DNA of 64,000 bases from Silvania confinis (lineage in GTDB: Bacteria > Pseudomonadota > Gammaproteobacteria > Enterobacterales > Enterobacteriaceae). How positions within the stretch are numbered: position 1 is the stretch's first letter; each line of letters starts with the position of its first letter. The position numbers and the translations under genes are program-made. Below the pieces are notes generated by a model, which did not search any database, was not told the DNA's origin, and saw only the letters and a program-made list of their open reading frames with translations. Shown here piece after piece: positions 18,373-27,246 of the stretch. Where the stretch lies: the NCBI RefSeq assembly GCF_025564085.1, contig NZ_JAMGZJ010000070.1, forward strand, positions 116,350 through 180,349. The letters are read 5' to 3'.

Positions 18373-18390
18373 TGAGGTGCGCACACCTTA
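18373..18390. promoter_or_regulatory. Palindrome upstream of the PtxS-like regulator
   Basis: TGAGGTGCGCACACCTTA, with AGGTG/CACCT arms and a perfect GTGCGCAC core (18377-18384), lies 17 bp upstream of the regulator start. It differs from the CCGG-centred operator near kguE, so a different protein might bind it. This is a sequence pattern only. Confidence 0.35.
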
Positions 18391-18448
18391 GCGCGAAAAC
18401 GCCCGGTGGCGCTATGCTTACCTGTCCTGGGGTGCGTGCGGCCTGATG

Positions 18449-18469
18449 CCCTCTCCCACAGGGAGAGGG
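18449..18469. repeat. CCCTCTCCC-type intergenic palindrome (copy 1)
   Basis: CCCTCTCCC-ACA-GGGAGAGGG is a perfect 9-bp inverted repeat between yiaD and the LacI-type gene. The same arms recur at 29517-29537, and a shorter version at 60556-60578, so this is a dispersed element of this genome rather than a local terminator. Confidence 0.7.
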
Positions 18470-18513
18470 GGCAAAAACTAAAAACGGCAACCGGATTGCC
18501 GTTTTGCATTTAC

Positions 18514-19176
18514 CTACTGCGTTGGGCTGAGCGTGATTTCGACGCGGCGGTTCTGCGCCTTGCCTTCTGCCGTGCTGTTGCTGGCGATCGGGTTCGCCGG
18601 GCCCATTCCGCTGGCGCGGATGCGAGGTGCTGCTACGCCCTGAGTGATCAGCGAGCTGGCAACCGCGTCGGCGCGCTGCTGGGACAGACGCATGTTCAGA
18701 TCCTGGCTGCCGGTGCTGTCGGTATAGCCCAGCACGTTGACCGCAGTTTTACCGTACTCCTTGAGCACCATCGCCACGCCGGTCAGCGTGTTCGCGCCAG
18801 CCGGTTTCAGGGTTGAGCTGTTGCTGTCGAAGGTGACGTTATTCGGCATGTTGAGGATGATGTTATCGCCGCTGCGGGTGACGCTAACGCCGGTGCCCTG
18901 CATTTTTTCGCGCAGCTTCGCTTCCTGCACGTCCATGTAATAACCGGCCCCGCCGCCCAGCGCGGCACCGGCTGCTGCACCAATCAGGGCACCTTTGCCG
19001 CGATCTTTCTTCGAGGAGGAGAGGGCGCCAACGCCTGCGCCTACCAGCGAGCCGATGCCCGCGCCAATGCCCGATTTACCCGCTTCACGTTCGCCGGTGT
19101 AAGGGTTGGTGGTGCAGCCTGAAACAACCAGTGCGCCGCTCACAACAGCGGCAATCATAAGTACGCTTTTTTTCAT
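18514..19176 (-). CDS. yiaD: OmpA-family outer-membrane lipoprotein YiaD
   Basis: A 220-residue lipoprotein. The signal peptide ends at lipobox VSGC with acylated Cys21. It is followed by TTNPYTGEREAGKSG and a glycine-rich region (GIGAGIGSLVGAGVGAL, KGALIGAAAGAALGGGAGYY, about residues 36-80) of the glycine-zipper type. The C-terminal half is an OmpA-like peptidoglycan-binding domain, with NVLGYTDSTGSQDLNMRLSQQRADAV and NRRVEITL. It probably tethers the outer membrane to the cell wall. E. coli YiaD is a multicopy suppressor of a bamD allele. Divergent from bisC. Confidence 0.95.
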   Translation of the reverse strand: MKKSVLMIAAVVSGALVVSGCTTNPYTGEREAGKSGIGAGIGSLVGAGVGALSSSKKDRGKGALIGAAAGAALGGGAGYYMDVQEAKLREKMQGTGVSVTRSGDNIILNMPNNVTFDSNSSTLKPAGANTLTGVAMVLKEYGKTAVNVLGYTDSTGSQDLNMRLSQQRADAVASSLITQGVAAPRIRASGMGPANPIASNSTAEGKAQNRRVEITLSPTQ

Positions 19177-19342
19177 CTTCTTTCCTTAAGCTTTTTTATT
19201 CTTTGCCACGACGGGCGTGGCAGTTGATTATGACGCGCAGTTATGAAGAAAATTTCAGGGATAACTCTGAAATATGTATCAAATCATCAATAGCCTCGAA
19301 GAAGGCTATGAAACCTGCAACGAATAACCAGGAGCGCACGCC

Positions 19343-21670
19343 GTGACCACCTCAACAAAAACGATTCTGACCGCTGCCCACTGGGGGCCGATGCTGGTCG
19401 AGACGGACGGCGACGCAGTGTTGTCTTCCCGCGGGGCATTGCCCACCCAGCATCCGAACTCGCTGCAAACCGTGGTGCGCGATCAGGTCCACAGCAAAAC
19501 CCGTGTGCGCTGGCCGATGGTGCGTAAGGGCTTTCTCGCCTCGCCAGCGTCTCCGCAGGGCGTCCGCGGACAGGATGAGTTTGTGCGCGTGAGTTGGGAT
19601 CAGGCGTTGACGCTGATCGATGCCCAGCACCGACGCATCCGCGACAGCCATGGCCCGGCATCAATTTTTGCCGGATCTTACGGCTGGCGTTCGAATGGCG
19701 TATTGCACAAGGCGGCGACGCTGCTTCAGCGTTATATGAGCCTGGCGGGCGGCTATACCGGTCATCTGGGGGATTACTCCACCGGCGCGGCGCAGGCCAT
19801 CATGCCGTATGTGGTTGGCGGCAATGAGGTTTATCAGCAGCAGACCAGCTGGCCGCTGGTGCTGGAGCACAGTGATGTGGTGGTGCTGTGGAGCGCCAAC
19901 CCGCTCAACACGCTTAAAATTGCATGGAATGCCAGCGATGAGCAGGGCATTGCGTACTTCGAGGCGCTGCGCAAAAGCGGCAAGCGCCTGATTTGCATCG
20001 ACCCGATGCGCTCTGAAACGATGGATTTTCTCGGCGACAGCGCTGAATGGATCGCCCCGCATATGGGGACGGACGTGGCGCTGATGCTCGGTATTGCCCA
20101 TACGCTGGTCGAAAACGGCTGGCAGGATGACGACTTCCTCGCACGCTGTACCAGCGGCTATGCCCTGTTTGCTGACTACCTGAGCGGGGTATCGGACGGG
20201 ATCGCCAAAACGGCGGAGTGGGCGGCGGCGATCTGCGGCGTTGAGGCGGCTAAAATTCGCGAACTGGCGGGCTTATTCCACGAAAATAACACCATGCTGA
20301 TGTCCGGGTGGGGTATGCAGCGCCAGCAGTTTGGCGAGCAAAAACACTGGATGCTGGTCACGCTGGCGGCAATGCTCGGGCAGATTGGCACCCCGGGCGG
20401 CGGCTTTGGTCTGTCGTATCACTTTGCCAACGGCGGCAACCCAACCCGCAGGGCGGCGGTGCTGGCCTCGATGCAGGGCTCGGTACAGGGCGGAACTGAC
20501 GCGGTTGAGAAAATCCCGGTTGCCCGCATCGTCGAGGCGCTGGAAAACCCGGGCGGATTTTACCAGCACAACGGCATGGATCGTCACTTCCCTGATATTC
20601 GCTTTGTCTGGTGGGCGGGCGGTGCCAACTTTACCCATCATCAGGACACCAACCGTCTGATCCGCGCCTGGCAAAAACCGGAGCTGGTGGTGATCTCCGA
20701 GTGCTTCTGGACTGCGGCGGCCAAGCATGCCGATATCGTGCTGCCTGCGACCACCTCGTTTGAACGTAACGACATGACCATGACCGGGGATTACAGCAAC
20801 CAGCATATGGTGCCGATGAAGCGCGTGGTCGCGCCGCGCGATGAGGCGCGGGATGATTTTGACGTCTTTACCGAGCTGAGCGAACGCTGGGTGCAGGGTG
20901 GCGGTGAGCGCTTCACGGAAGGTAAAACCGACCTCGACTGGCTGGAGACGTTCTATCAGATTGCCGGGCAGCGTGGCGAAGCACAGGGTGTGACCCTGGC
21001 GCCATTCGCGCAGTTCTGGGCAGACAACGCCATCGTTGAAATGCCGGAGTCCGAGCAGAATGCGCAGTTTGTCCGCTTCGCCGACTTCCGTCGTGACCCG
21101 CAAAATCATCCGCTGAAAACCGAGAGCGGCAAAATCGTGATTCACTCTGAACGCATCGCCAGCTTCCAGTATGCCGATTGCCCGCCGCACCCGATGTGGC
21201 TGGAGCCGGACGAATGGCATGGCAATGCCGAGCCGGCGCAGCTGCAGGTGCTCTCCGCCCACCCGGCACACCGTCTGCACAGCCAGCTCAACTACTCTTC
21301 CCTGCGCGAGCAGTACGCTGTAGGCGGGCGTGAGCCTGTGACCCTGCATCCGCGTGATGCCAACGCGCGCGGGATTGCTGATGGTGATGTGGTGCGCGTC
21401 TGGAACGGGCGCGGACAAGTGCTGGCGGGGGCCGTGGTCAGCGACGGGATAAGGCCGGGCGTGATCTGTATTCACCAGGGCGCCTGGCCGGATCTGGATG
21501 CGGACAACGGCGGCATTTGCAAGAACGGCGCGGTTAACGTGTTGACCAAAGATCTCCCCAGCTCGAAGCTGGGGAATGGCTGCGCCGGGAATACGGCGCT
21601 GGCGTGGCTGGAAAAATATCAGGGCCCGACGCTTACGCTGACGGCATTTGATCCGCCTGCCAGCTCATAA
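19343..21670 (+). CDS. bisC: Biotin sulfoxide reductase BisC
   Basis: Cytoplasmic molybdopterin (bis-MGD) enzyme of the DMSO reductase family that reduces biotin d-sulfoxide and methionine sulfoxide. The 775-residue product closely follows E. coli BisC, from [15 protein letters not shown] to the end. The molybdenum-ligand serine region [14 protein letters not shown] (near residue 115), [18 protein letters not shown] and the C-terminal [16 protein letters not shown] are visible. No Tat signal is present, consistent with a cytoplasmic location. The start codon is GTG, with AGGAG at 19329-19333. Its last 38 bp overlap the 3' end of yiaC on the opposite strand. Confidence 0.96.
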   Translation: MTTSTKTILTAAHWGPMLVETDGDAVLSSRGALPTQHPNSLQTVVRDQVHSKTRVRWPMVRKGFLASPASPQGVRGQDEFVRVSWDQALTLIDAQHRRIRDSHGPASIFAGSYGWRSNGVLHKAATLLQRYMSLAGGYTGHLGDYSTGAAQAIMPYVVGGNEVYQQQTSWPLVLEHSDVVVLWSANPLNTLKIAWNASDEQGIAYFEALRKSGKRLICIDPMRSETMDFLGDSAEWIAPHMGTDVALMLGIAHTLVENGWQDDDFLARCTSGYALFADYLSGVSDGIAKTAEWAAAICGVEAAKIRELAGLFHENNTMLMSGWGMQRQQFGEQKHWMLVTLAAMLGQIGTPGGGFGLSYHFANGGNPTRRAAVLASMQGSVQGGTDAVEKIPVARIVEALENPGGFYQHNGMDRHFPDIRFVWWAGGANFTHHQDTNRLIRAWQKPELVVISECFWTAAAKHADIVLPATTSFERNDMTMTGDYSNQHMVPMKRVVAPRDEARDDFDVFTELSERWVQGGGERFTEGKTDLDWLETFYQIAGQRGEAQGVTLAPFAQFWADNAIVEMPESEQNAQFVRFADFRRDPQNHPLKTESGKIVIHSERIASFQYADCPPHPMWLEPDEWHGNAEPAQLQVLSAHPAHRLHSQLNYSSLREQYAVGGREPVTLHPRDANARGIADGDVVRVWNGRGQVLAGAVVSDGIRPGVICIHQGAWPDLDADNGGICKNGAVNVLTKDLPSSKLGNGCAGNTALAWLEKYQGPTLTLTAFDPPASS

Positions 21671-22079
21671 GCCAGGTGGGGTGGTGGGTCTCTTCCTGCC
21701 AGGCGCTGTCTTCAATACGAAAGCCCTGCGCATGGTAGAAATTCACCGCCCGACTGTTCTTCTGATACACCTCGAGGCTTAACGACGGGTAGCGCTGCTG
21801 AACATGGTTGATCAGCGCATGCCCGATGCCTTGCCCGGCATATGTCGGGTCAACAAACAGCGCGCCGATAAAACGGGACTGCATCACGCTGATAAACCCC
21901 CGCAGCTGGCCCGTCGCTTCCCACACCCAGGTTTCTGCTGACGGCAGGTACACGTCCCGCACGATCGCTTCACTCTCCTGCCAGTAGCGCGCATCAATAA
22001 ATGGATGGGCGACGGTGGTGCTCTCCAGCCACAGTTCCAGCAGCGGCTCGAGGTCGTCATTGAGCCATTTGCGGATCAT
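21633..22079 (-). CDS. yiaC: GNAT N-acetyltransferase YiaC
   Basis: A 148-residue GNAT-fold acetyltransferase. E. coli YiaC is a reported protein lysine acetyltransferase. The acetyl-CoA-binding motif A is visible as [21 protein letters not shown] (Q/RxxGxG/A form QGIGHA), followed by [19 protein letters not shown], the usual motif B. It starts inside the 3' end of tag (23-bp overlap), so translation of the two is probably coupled, and it ends inside bisC on the other strand. Confidence 0.93.
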   Translation of the reverse strand: MIRKWLNDDLEPLLELWLESTTVAHPFIDARYWQESEAIVRDVYLPSAETWVWEATGQLRGFISVMQSRFIGALFVDPTYAGQGIGHALINHVQQRYPSLSLEVYQKNSRAVNFYHAQGFRIEDSAWQEETHHPTWLMSWQADQMPSA

Positions 22080-22638
22080 GCTGGCCTCCGGGATGACAGA
22101 AGCAGGTAGTGACGTGATCGTTGACCAGCCCGCAGGCCTGCATAAAGGAGTAGCAAATGGTGGTGCCGATGAACTTAAAGCCGCGTTTTTTTAGCGCTTT
22201 TGAGAGCGCGTCGGAAGCAGGCGTAGAGGTGGGGATCCCCGAGAGGGTTGCCGACTGAGTCACCTGCGGGGTGTTATCAACGAATGACCAGACAAAATCA
22301 CAGAACCGCTCGCCATTTTCCTCCATCGCCAGATAAGCCCGCGCGTTGCCGATAATGGCTTCGATTTTACCGCGATGGCGAATAATACCCGCATCCAGCA
22401 CCAACCTGTCGACGTCATCGGGCGTCATCGCGGCCACGCGAACGGGGTCGAACTGATGGAATGCCTGGCGATAGTTTTCCCGTTTCTTCAGCACGGTTAT
22501 CCAGGACAATCCTGCCTGCTGGCCTTCAAGACAGATCATCTCAAACAGATTTTTACCGTCAGTTTCTGGCACTCCCCACTCTGTATCGTGATAGTCGATA
22601 TAGAGCTGATCCTGGCTAACCCATCCACAACGTTGCAT
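22057..22638 (-). CDS. tag: DNA-3-methyladenine glycosylase I Tag
   Basis: Constitutive base-excision repair enzyme that removes 3-methyladenine from alkylated DNA. The 193-residue product begins MQRCGWVSQDQLYIDYHDTEWG, with zinc-ligand Cys4 and His17 in place. The other zinc ligands fall in the C-terminal LVNDHVTTCFCHPGG. The catalytic-region GLSWITVLKKRENY and the ALKKRGFKFIGTTICYSFMQACG segment are conserved. It is about six residues longer than the E. coli protein at the C-terminus. AGGAG lies upstream of the start. The divergent 178-bp gap to yhjY holds both promoters. Confidence 0.96.
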   Translation of the reverse strand: MQRCGWVSQDQLYIDYHDTEWGVPETDGKNLFEMICLEGQQAGLSWITVLKKRENYRQAFHQFDPVRVAAMTPDDVDRLVLDAGIIRHRGKIEAIIGNARAYLAMEENGERFCDFVWSFVDNTPQVTQSATLSGIPTSTPASDALSKALKKRGFKFIGTTICYSFMQACGLVNDHVTTCFCHPGGQHDPQMAQ

Positions 22639-22816
22639 CGGTTTTCTCCTTTCCAGGTCGTGAATTCAAAAAATATCAATCGGCCCGGCTTGACGTGTCA
22701 TCTAAAGAGACAATAGTTAATACAGGCTGATACGCAACCACCTTTGTGGTGCCACGCGGCCTTTATTAAACAATGACAAAGATCGCCGAATTCGGCTCTT
22801 CCCTGGAGTCGCTTTG

Positions 22817-23521
22817 ATGATGATAAAAAAAATCAGTGGTCACCCTGCCGTTACCGGTATGGTGAGTTTATTTGCCTGCCTGCTCTCGGGCCACACAGCA
22901 TATGCCTGGCAACAGGAATATATCGTTTCAGATACAGAAAGTAATACGGCTGAGCGTTATACATGGGATGCCGATCACCGACCGCGTTACGAGGATATTC
23001 TTGAGGAGCGGATCCGTTCTTCGCAGAATATGCCCGGCCTGGCGCTGAAAATGCCAGATACGTCACCGATGGAAGCCACGGGCGCAATGAGCGTGGGCTG
23101 GAGTATTCCCATTGCCCAGCGCTTTACCACCGGGCCAGTTGCCGGCTGGCACTATGATGGCTCGACACCCAATATGTATAACGAGTTTGGCGATAGCGTG
23201 AATACGCAATCGCTGATTGATCCGCTATGGCATGCGAGCATCAGTACGCTCGGCTGGCGTGTCGATACGCGGGTGGGCGATGTGCGTCCATGGGCGCAAA
23301 TCAGTTACAACCAGCAGTTTGGTGAGAATCAGTGGAAAACGCAGTCCGGACTGGGGCGCTTACCGTCGTCAACGCAGTACGGAAACTGGATGGATGTAAC
23401 GGTCGGGGCCGATATGTTGATCAATCCTCATATGGCGGCGTACGCCTCAATGTCGCAGGCGGAAAATATGACCACCGGAGAAGATTATCTTTACACTCTT
23501 GGCGTTAGCGCAAAGTTTTAA
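22817..23521 (+). CDS. yhjY: YhjY-type outer-membrane beta-barrel protein without passenger domain
   Basis: A 234-residue exported protein that matches the place and general form of E. coli YhjY. A signal peptide (SLFACLLSGHTAYA/WQQEY) is followed by a short linker and then amphipathic, alternating beta strands ending in ...YTLGVSAKF, the terminal aromatic expected of outer-membrane barrels. Related sequences are the C-terminal translocator domains of autotransporters and lipases, but no passenger is present here. The start at 22817 was chosen from GGAG at 22804-22807; an ATG at 22820 is also possible. Function unknown. Confidence 0.82.
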   Translation: MMIKKISGHPAVTGMVSLFACLLSGHTAYAWQQEYIVSDTESNTAERYTWDADHRPRYEDILEERIRSSQNMPGLALKMPDTSPMEATGAMSVGWSIPIAQRFTTGPVAGWHYDGSTPNMYNEFGDSVNTQSLIDPLWHASISTLGWRVDTRVGDVRPWAQISYNQQFGENQWKTQSGLGRLPSSTQYGNWMDVTVGADMLINPHMAAYASMSQAENMTTGEDYLYTLGVSAKF

Positions 23522-23643
23522 ATGTGTGATTTTAGTTAGCGTTGTTAACATCTTCGCCACAAGAATGGCCTGACCTGTATCGATAGTAACCACTAACTGA
23601 TGCAGGTATCGACGGCAGTCCAGGTCATTCATTCCAGAATTTG

Positions 23644-23674
23644 GGCATTTCATTCCGACCCCTCTGCATTTCAT
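23644..23674 (+). promoter_or_regulatory. YpdB (PyrR) binding site of yhjX
   Basis: GGCATTTCAT (23644-23653), an 11-bp spacer, and TGCATTTCAT (23665-23674) form the tandem repeat with N11 spacing recognised in E. coli by the LytTR response regulator YpdB of the pyruvate-sensing YpdA/YpdB system. Only one base of the second unit departs from the E. coli motif. It lies 82 bp upstream of the yhjX start. Confidence 0.88.
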
Positions 23675-23683
23675 GCCGTTTTA

Positions 23684-23704
23684 CCCCAGCCGTGGCGGGG
23701 TTTT
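23684..23704 (+). terminator. Hairpin with T run between yhjY and yhjX
   Basis: CCCCAGC-CGTG-GCGGGG followed by TTTT forms a terminator-like hairpin just after the YpdB site. It could end yhjY transcripts while overlapping the yhjX promoter; a -10-like TATTGT follows at 23708-23713. Confidence 0.5.
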
Positions 23705-23755
23705 CGCTATTGTTGTCAGCAGTGAATTTCCCCTTTCTCCTGCAGGACAACTGCC

Positions 23756-24958
23756 ATGAACACATCATCTTATAACCGCACCCGCTGGCTGACTCTTTTG
23801 GGCACCATCGTGACGCAATTTGCTCTGGGCTCGGTCTATACCTGGAGCCTGTTCAACAGCGCACTCTCCGATAAGCTTAATGAACCCGTCAGCCAGGTGG
23901 CTTTCTCCTTCGGTTTGCTGAGTCTGGGTCTGGCCATCTCTTCGTCAATCGCCGGTAAATTGCAGGAACGCTTTGGCGTGAAACGCGTCACCATGGCCTC
24001 CGGTGTTTTGCTGGGTGTGGGCTTCTTCCTGACCGCACATTCCAACAATCTGATGATGCTCTGGCTGAGCGCCGGGGTGCTGGTCGGTCTGGCAGACGGC
24101 GCGGGCTATCTGCTGACCCTGTCAAACTGCGTTAAATGGTTCCCGGAACGCAAAGGGCTGATTTCCGCCTTTGCGATTGGCTCTTATGGCCTCGGTAGCC
24201 TGGGCTTTAAGTTCATCGACAGCTATTTACTGACCGCGGTAGGGCTCGAAAAGACCTTTATGATCTGGGGAGCTATCGTCATGGTGATGATTCTGTTCGG
24301 TGCGACCCTGATGAAAGACGCGCCACAGCAACAGGCGCAGTCGGTGAATGGCGTAGTTGAAAACGATTTTACGCTGGCCGAGTCAATGCGTAAGCCGCAG
24401 TACTGGATGCTGGCCGTGATGTTCCTGACCGCCTGCATGAGTGGCTTGTATGTGATTGGTGTGGCCAAAGATATCGCCCAGGGGCTGGTTAAGCTGGATG
24501 CGGCGACCGCAGCCAACGCGGTGACCATTATCTCCATCGCCAACCTTTCGGGTCGTCTGGTATTAGGTATTCTGTCCGATAAAATGTCCCGTATCCGGGT
24601 TATCACGATGGGTCAGGTGGTCTCGCTGGTGGGCATGGCCGCGCTGCTGTTTGCGCCGCTGAACGAAGTGACCTTCTTTGCTGCTATCGCCTGCGTCGCC
24701 TTTAACTTCGGTGGCACCATCACCGTCTTCCCGTCGCTGGTCAGCGAGTTCTTCGGCCTGAACAATCTGGCGAAAAACTACGGCGTGATTTATTTAGGCT
24801 TCGGTATCGGCAGTATCTGCGGTTCGTTGATTGCGTCCCTGTTTGGCGGCTTCTATGTGACCTTCTGCGTGATATTCGCGCTGCTGATTATCTCCCTGGC
24901 GCTTTCCACGACGATTCGTCAGCCGAGACAAGAAATATACCGCGAAGCACATGCTTAA
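23756..24958 (+). CDS. yhjX: Pyruvate-responsive MFS transporter YhjX
   Basis: A 400-residue major facilitator with twelve membrane segments, of the oxalate/formate antiporter-like family. It follows E. coli YhjX along its whole length: TRWLTLLGTIVTQFALGSVYTWSLFN at the start, GKLQERFGVKRVTMASG after helix 2, and NFGGTITVFPSLVSEFFG late. In E. coli it is the sole strong target of YpdA/YpdB and has been reported as a pyruvate/proton symporter (PyrT-like role). The YpdB box upstream supports the same control here. Ends at a terminator at 24969-24994. Confidence 0.96.
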   Translation: MNTSSYNRTRWLTLLGTIVTQFALGSVYTWSLFNSALSDKLNEPVSQVAFSFGLLSLGLAISSSIAGKLQERFGVKRVTMASGVLLGVGFFLTAHSNNLMMLWLSAGVLVGLADGAGYLLTLSNCVKWFPERKGLISAFAIGSYGLGSLGFKFIDSYLLTAVGLEKTFMIWGAIVMVMILFGATLMKDAPQQQAQSVNGVVENDFTLAESMRKPQYWMLAVMFLTACMSGLYVIGVAKDIAQGLVKLDAATAANAVTIISIANLSGRLVLGILSDKMSRIRVITMGQVVSLVGMAALLFAPLNEVTFFAAIACVAFNFGGTITVFPSLVSEFFGLNNLAKNYGVIYLGFGIGSICGSLIASLFGGFYVTFCVIFALLIISLALSTTIRQPRQEIYREAHA

Positions 24959-24968
24959 TTAGTACGCT

Positions 24969-24994
24969 AAGGGCCGGATAATCCGGCCTTTTTT
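24969..24994 (+). terminator. Intrinsic terminator of yhjX
   Basis: AAGGGCCGGATAATCCGGCC followed by TTTTTT: a GGCCGGAT/ATCCGGCC stem with a U tract, 10 bp after the stop. Confidence 0.93.
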
Positions 24995-25218
24995 CTGTCT
25001 GGAAAAGGTAAAGAATCCCCCCTGTATCTGTCATCGGACTTGTTTTTTTGTAAATATTTGCGCCGATCACATTCTCTGTTGCCACTTTTTCTTTTCGCTG
25101 TGGTCTACTTACCGCGCTCAATGTTGTTCTCATAACGAATTCCTTAGCGAAGTATTACACCGTTTACTTTTTGACCAAAAGTAACAGGGATCTATTACCC
25201 TTTTTCCAGGTTGTATTA

Positions 25219-26910
25219 ATGAAATATATCAAAGCGATGACGCAACAAAAGCTCAGTTTTATGCTGGCGTTGTACATCGGACTGTTTATGAATGTCGCGG
25301 TTTTTTTCCGTCGGTTTGACGGTTATGCGCAAGATTTTACCGCCTGGAAAGGGATTGCTGGGATTGTCGAACTGGTTGCCACCGTGCTGGTGACCTTCTT
25401 TTTATTGCGCCTGCTGTCGCTGTTTGGACGACGCATGTGGCGCGTCCTCGCCACGCTGGTGGTGCTGTTCTCGGCGGGCGCCAGCTATTACATGACCTTT
25501 ATGAACGTGGTCATTGGCTACGGCATTATTGCGTCGGTAATGACCACGGATATCGATCTCTCTAAAGAAGTGGTCGGTCTGCACTTTATTATCTGGCTGG
25601 TTTCAGTCAGCGTGCTGCCGCTGATCTTTATCTGGAGCAACCGCTGCCGCTATACGCTATTGCGCCAGCTGCGTACGCCAGGGCTGCGCGTCCGAAGCGT
25701 GCTGCTGGTCACCCTGGCCGGATTGATGGTCTGGGGCCCGATTCGGCTGCTGGATATCCAGCAGAAGCAGGTTGAGCGCCGCTCCGGCGTTGATCTGCCG
25801 AGCTATGGTGGGGTGGTGGCAAACTCGTACCTGCCTTCCAACTGGATCTCTGCGCTGGGGCTGTATGCCTGGGCGCAGGTGGATGAATCATCGGATAACA
25901 AATCGCTGATGAATCCGGCGAAAAAATTCACCTACCAGGCGCCTGCCGATATCGATGATACCTACGTGGTGTTTATCATTGGTGAAACGACGCGCTGGGA
26001 TCATATGGGCATGCTGGGCTACGGGCGCGATACCACGCCGAAGCTGGCGCAGGAGAAAAACCTGGTCGCTTTCCGCGGGTACTCGTGCGATACCGCTACC
26101 AAGCTCTCGTTACGCTGTATGTTCGTGCGCGAGGGTGGGGCAAGCGATAATCCGCAGCGGACGCTTAAGGAGCAAAACGTCTTCTCGGTACTGCGCCAGC
26201 TTGGCTTCAGCACTGACCTCTACGCGATGCAAAGCGAGATATGGTTCTACAGCAACACGATGGCCAACAACATTGCCTATCGTGAGCAAATTGGCGCTGA
26301 GCCGCGCAACCGCGGTAAGAGCGTAGACGACATGCTGCTGGTCGAAGAGATGCAGCGTTCGCTGCAGGATAACCAGAAAGGCAAGCACATGATCATCCTG
26401 CATACCAAAGGGTCGCATTACAACTACACCCAGCGGTATCCGCGTAGCTTTGCGAAGTGGACGCCGGAGTGTAAGGGTGTGGATAAAGCCTGCACCAAAG
26501 AGGAGATGATCAACTCCTATGACAACTCGGTGACCTATGTGGATCACTTTATCGATAGCGTGATTGATCAGGTGCGCGATAAGAAGGCGATTGTCTTCTA
26601 CGCTGCCGACCACGGTGAGTCGATTAACGAGAAAGAGCATCTGCACGGCACCCCGCGTAAGATGGCACCACCGGAGCAGTTCCGCGTGCCGATGATGGTG
26701 TGGATGTCGGATAAGTATCTGGAGAACCCGGATAAAGCCCAAATGTTCGCTCAGCTCAAGCAGCAGGCGGAGATGAAGGTTGCGCGTCGCCATGTGGAGC
26801 TTTACGACACCATTCTGGGTTGCCTCGGTTACACTTCACCAGACGGTGGAATTAACGAGAATAACAACTGGTGTAAGGTTCCTGACGGCGCGGCGAAGCC
26901 TGCATTCTGA
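25219..26910 (+). CDS. eptB: Kdo2-lipid A phosphoethanolamine 7''-transferase EptB
   Basis: Inner-membrane enzyme that adds phosphoethanolamine to the outer Kdo residue of lipopolysaccharide. The 563-residue product, the same length as E. coli EptB, begins MKYIKAMTQQKLSFMLALYIGLF. It has about five transmembrane helices in the first 190 residues, then a periplasmic sulfatase-fold domain with the catalytic threonine in FIIGETTRWDHMG and metal-binding FYAADHGESINEKEHLHG. The start at 25219 matches E. coli; an in-frame ATG at 25171 adds 16 residues without support. In E. coli it is controlled by sigma E and by the MgrR and ArcZ sRNAs. Confidence 0.95.
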   Translation: MKYIKAMTQQKLSFMLALYIGLFMNVAVFFRRFDGYAQDFTAWKGIAGIVELVATVLVTFFLLRLLSLFGRRMWRVLATLVVLFSAGASYYMTFMNVVIGYGIIASVMTTDIDLSKEVVGLHFIIWLVSVSVLPLIFIWSNRCRYTLLRQLRTPGLRVRSVLLVTLAGLMVWGPIRLLDIQQKQVERRSGVDLPSYGGVVANSYLPSNWISALGLYAWAQVDESSDNKSLMNPAKKFTYQAPADIDDTYVVFIIGETTRWDHMGMLGYGRDTTPKLAQEKNLVAFRGYSCDTATKLSLRCMFVREGGASDNPQRTLKEQNVFSVLRQLGFSTDLYAMQSEIWFYSNTMANNIAYREQIGAEPRNRGKSVDDMLLVEEMQRSLQDNQKGKHMIILHTKGSHYNYTQRYPRSFAKWTPECKGVDKACTKEEMINSYDNSVTYVDHFIDSVIDQVRDKKAIVFYAADHGESINEKEHLHGTPRKMAPPEQFRVPMMVWMSDKYLENPDKAQMFAQLKQQAEMKVARRHVELYDTILGCLGYTSPDGGINENNNWCKVPDGAAKPAF

Positions 26911-27000
26911 CGGTCTGGCGACTTTATCGCCAATCGAATGGCTTTTTTAGAATAAGGGATTGACGGGCGCGCACCCCAGCAGTAAGATGCGCTCCGCATT

Positions 27001-27077
27001 CGGCGAGTAGCGCAGCTTGGTAGCGCAACTGGTTTGGGACCAGTGGGTCGGAGGTTCGAATCCTCTCTCGCCGACCA
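27001..27077 (+). tRNA. tRNA-Pro (anticodon TGG)
   Basis: A 77-nt cloverleaf. Acceptor arms CGGCGAG and CTCGCCG pair, CCA is encoded, the anticodon stem ACTGG/CCAGT encloses loop TTTGGGA with anticodon TGG, and the T arm is GGAGGTTCGAATCCTCT-like. It lies between eptB and dppA, where E. coli K-12 has proK. From memory, proK has anticodon CGG, while this sequence is that of proM. I therefore leave the symbol blank. Confidence 0.97.
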
Positions 27078-27083
27078 CATTTA

Positions 27084-27115
27084 AAAAAGGGCTAACCGTA
27101 AGGTTAGCCCTTTTT
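27084..27115 (+). terminator. Terminator of the proline tRNA
   Basis: AAAAGGGCTAACCGTAAGGTT followed by AGCCCTTTTT: GGGCTAACC/GGTTAGCCC stem with a T run, seven bases after the tRNA CCA. A nearly identical second copy stands at 27253-27284. Confidence 0.92.
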
Positions 27116-27152
27116 GCATCTGAAGTTTATGAGGATGAGGACCTCCGGGGCA

Positions 27153-27246
27153 GGAGGTTCGACTTGAGCGAAGCGAAAGAACGTTGCTTCAGCAACGGCC
27201 CGCAGGGCGAGTCACGAAGTGGCGAGTAATCCTCTCTCGCCGACCA
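27153..27246 (+). pseudogene. Interrupted remnant of a second tRNA-Pro 3' part
   Basis: GGAGGTTCGA (27153-27162) and ATCCTCTCTCGCCGACCA (27229-27246) are both exact pieces of the intact tRNA-Pro T arm and acceptor end, but 66 bp that are not part of a tRNA lie between them and no 5' half exists. It cannot fold as a tRNA. It may be a relic of a duplicated gene or a part of a repeated processing element. Confidence 0.65.

Noticed and set aside
20273..21475. Open frame of 400 codons opposite bisC
   Set aside because: Shadow of bisC; composition is not protein-like.
25000..25218. Possible small gene between yhjX and eptB
   Set aside because: The frames here lack ribosome-binding sites and conserved features; the region is taken as eptB upstream sequence.
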